Shown here one piece after another: positions 5,241 through 5,382 of a stretch of 5,382 nucleotides of DNA. A program made the position numbers and the translations under genes. The stretch is from Prevotellaceae bacterium (GTDB lineage: Bacteria; Bacteroidota; Bacteroidia; Bacteroidales; UBA932), in the NCBI GenBank assembly GCA_031257455.1, contig JAIROQ010000221.1:1-5382 (forward strand). Reading direction: 5' to 3'. The first letter of the stretch is position 1; the number at the start of each line of letters is the position of its first letter. The notes beneath the pieces were generated by a model that worked only from the letters and a program-made list of their open reading frames with translations, was not told the DNA's origin and did no database searches.

Positions 5241-5382
5241 AGCCTATTTCTCTGCCGGCGAAAGCTACGGCCAGCAAAACGACTTTTTTGCCGGTATATG
5301 CTTCATAATATTTTCTATCATGAATTTGCGTCATGGCCTCGTCAAGCAGTTTTTCCAGCGGCTGCGTGGTACTGTACTTGAC
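5218..5382 (-). CDS. C-terminal end of PD-(D/E)XK/DUF1703-like nuclease-superfamily protein, partial
   Basis: The last 54 codons of a gene entering from the right edge are visible. The translated segment contains PLEKLLDEAMTQIHDRKYYE (8-27), AYTGKKVVLLAVAF (28-41) and GREIGCR (43-49). This is the pattern of the C-terminal PD-(D/E)XK domain (DUF1703, PF08011) in the AAA-ATPase-like proteins that are abundant in Bacteroidota: an A..QI.dr.Yye.Y helix followed by a beta strand of the type GkkvvLlgvaF. Such proteins usually carry an N-terminal ATPase-like domain, which would be outside the window. Their cellular role is unsettled. The final residues (about CRCAAIK) and the TAG stop are encoded by hairpin repeat unit 5228-5240 and its TTTATC/CTAC flank, so the native C-terminus may have been altered by the repeat. 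Identification rests on a short segment. Confidence 0.7.
   Translation of the reverse strand, partial: VKYSTTQPLEKLLDEAMTQIHDRKYYEAYTGKKVVLLAVAFAGREIGCRCAAIK

Overview
The window looks like a piece of a Bacteroidota (probably Bacteroidales) chromosome from an anaerobe. The start codons lack Shine-Dalgarno motifs and sit behind A/T-rich leaders, as is usual in that phylum. The gene content also fits: a glycyl-radical-enzyme activase (anaerobic metabolism), a secreted parallel beta-helix carbohydrate protein, a Tat-exported GH36/GH27-like glycosidase, and the tail of a PD-(D/E)XK/DUF1703-type protein. This placement is inferred from gene content and signals; no species is claimed.

All recognised genes lie on the minus strand, so transcription runs from right to left. 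From the right: (i) 5218-5382, the last 54 codons of a DUF1703-like nuclease-superfamily gene, followed by a probable intrinsic terminator (5089-5126). (ii) 4868-5217, a non-coding stretch filled with small TTTATC-flanked hairpin repeats, plus a perfect 15-bp tandem duplication just ahead of the next gene. (iii) 4115-4867, a complete radical-SAM activase of the pyruvate-formate-lyase type; no glycyl radical enzyme is visible. (iv) 3961-4114, a spacer with two more hairpin units. (v) 1-3960, a tight three-gene unit: an MFS sugar:proton symporter (2641-3960), a right-handed beta-helix protein with an export signal (1154-2644, overlapping the symporter stop by 4 bp), and a Tat-exported alpha-galactosidase-like glycosidase (1126 running off the left edge).

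The three-gene unit reads as a small carbohydrate-use operon. The beta-helix protein and the glycosidase would act outside the inner membrane on a glycan or oligosaccharide, and the symporter would bring the released monosaccharide or short sugar into the cytoplasm. No SusC/SusD pair is present in the window, which is unusual for Bacteroidota glycan systems, although one could lie outside it.

The most unusual element is the repeat family. Ten short units share TTTATC flanks. In nine of them a GC-rich stem closes on a GNA triloop (GCA or GAA), often with the core GCGCAGC or GCGAAGC, a class of exceptionally stable DNA mini-hairpin. Stem sequences differ between units while most pairing is kept, one unit is inverted, and one unit forms the C-terminal codons of the nuclease-like gene. 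The units flank the activase on both sides.
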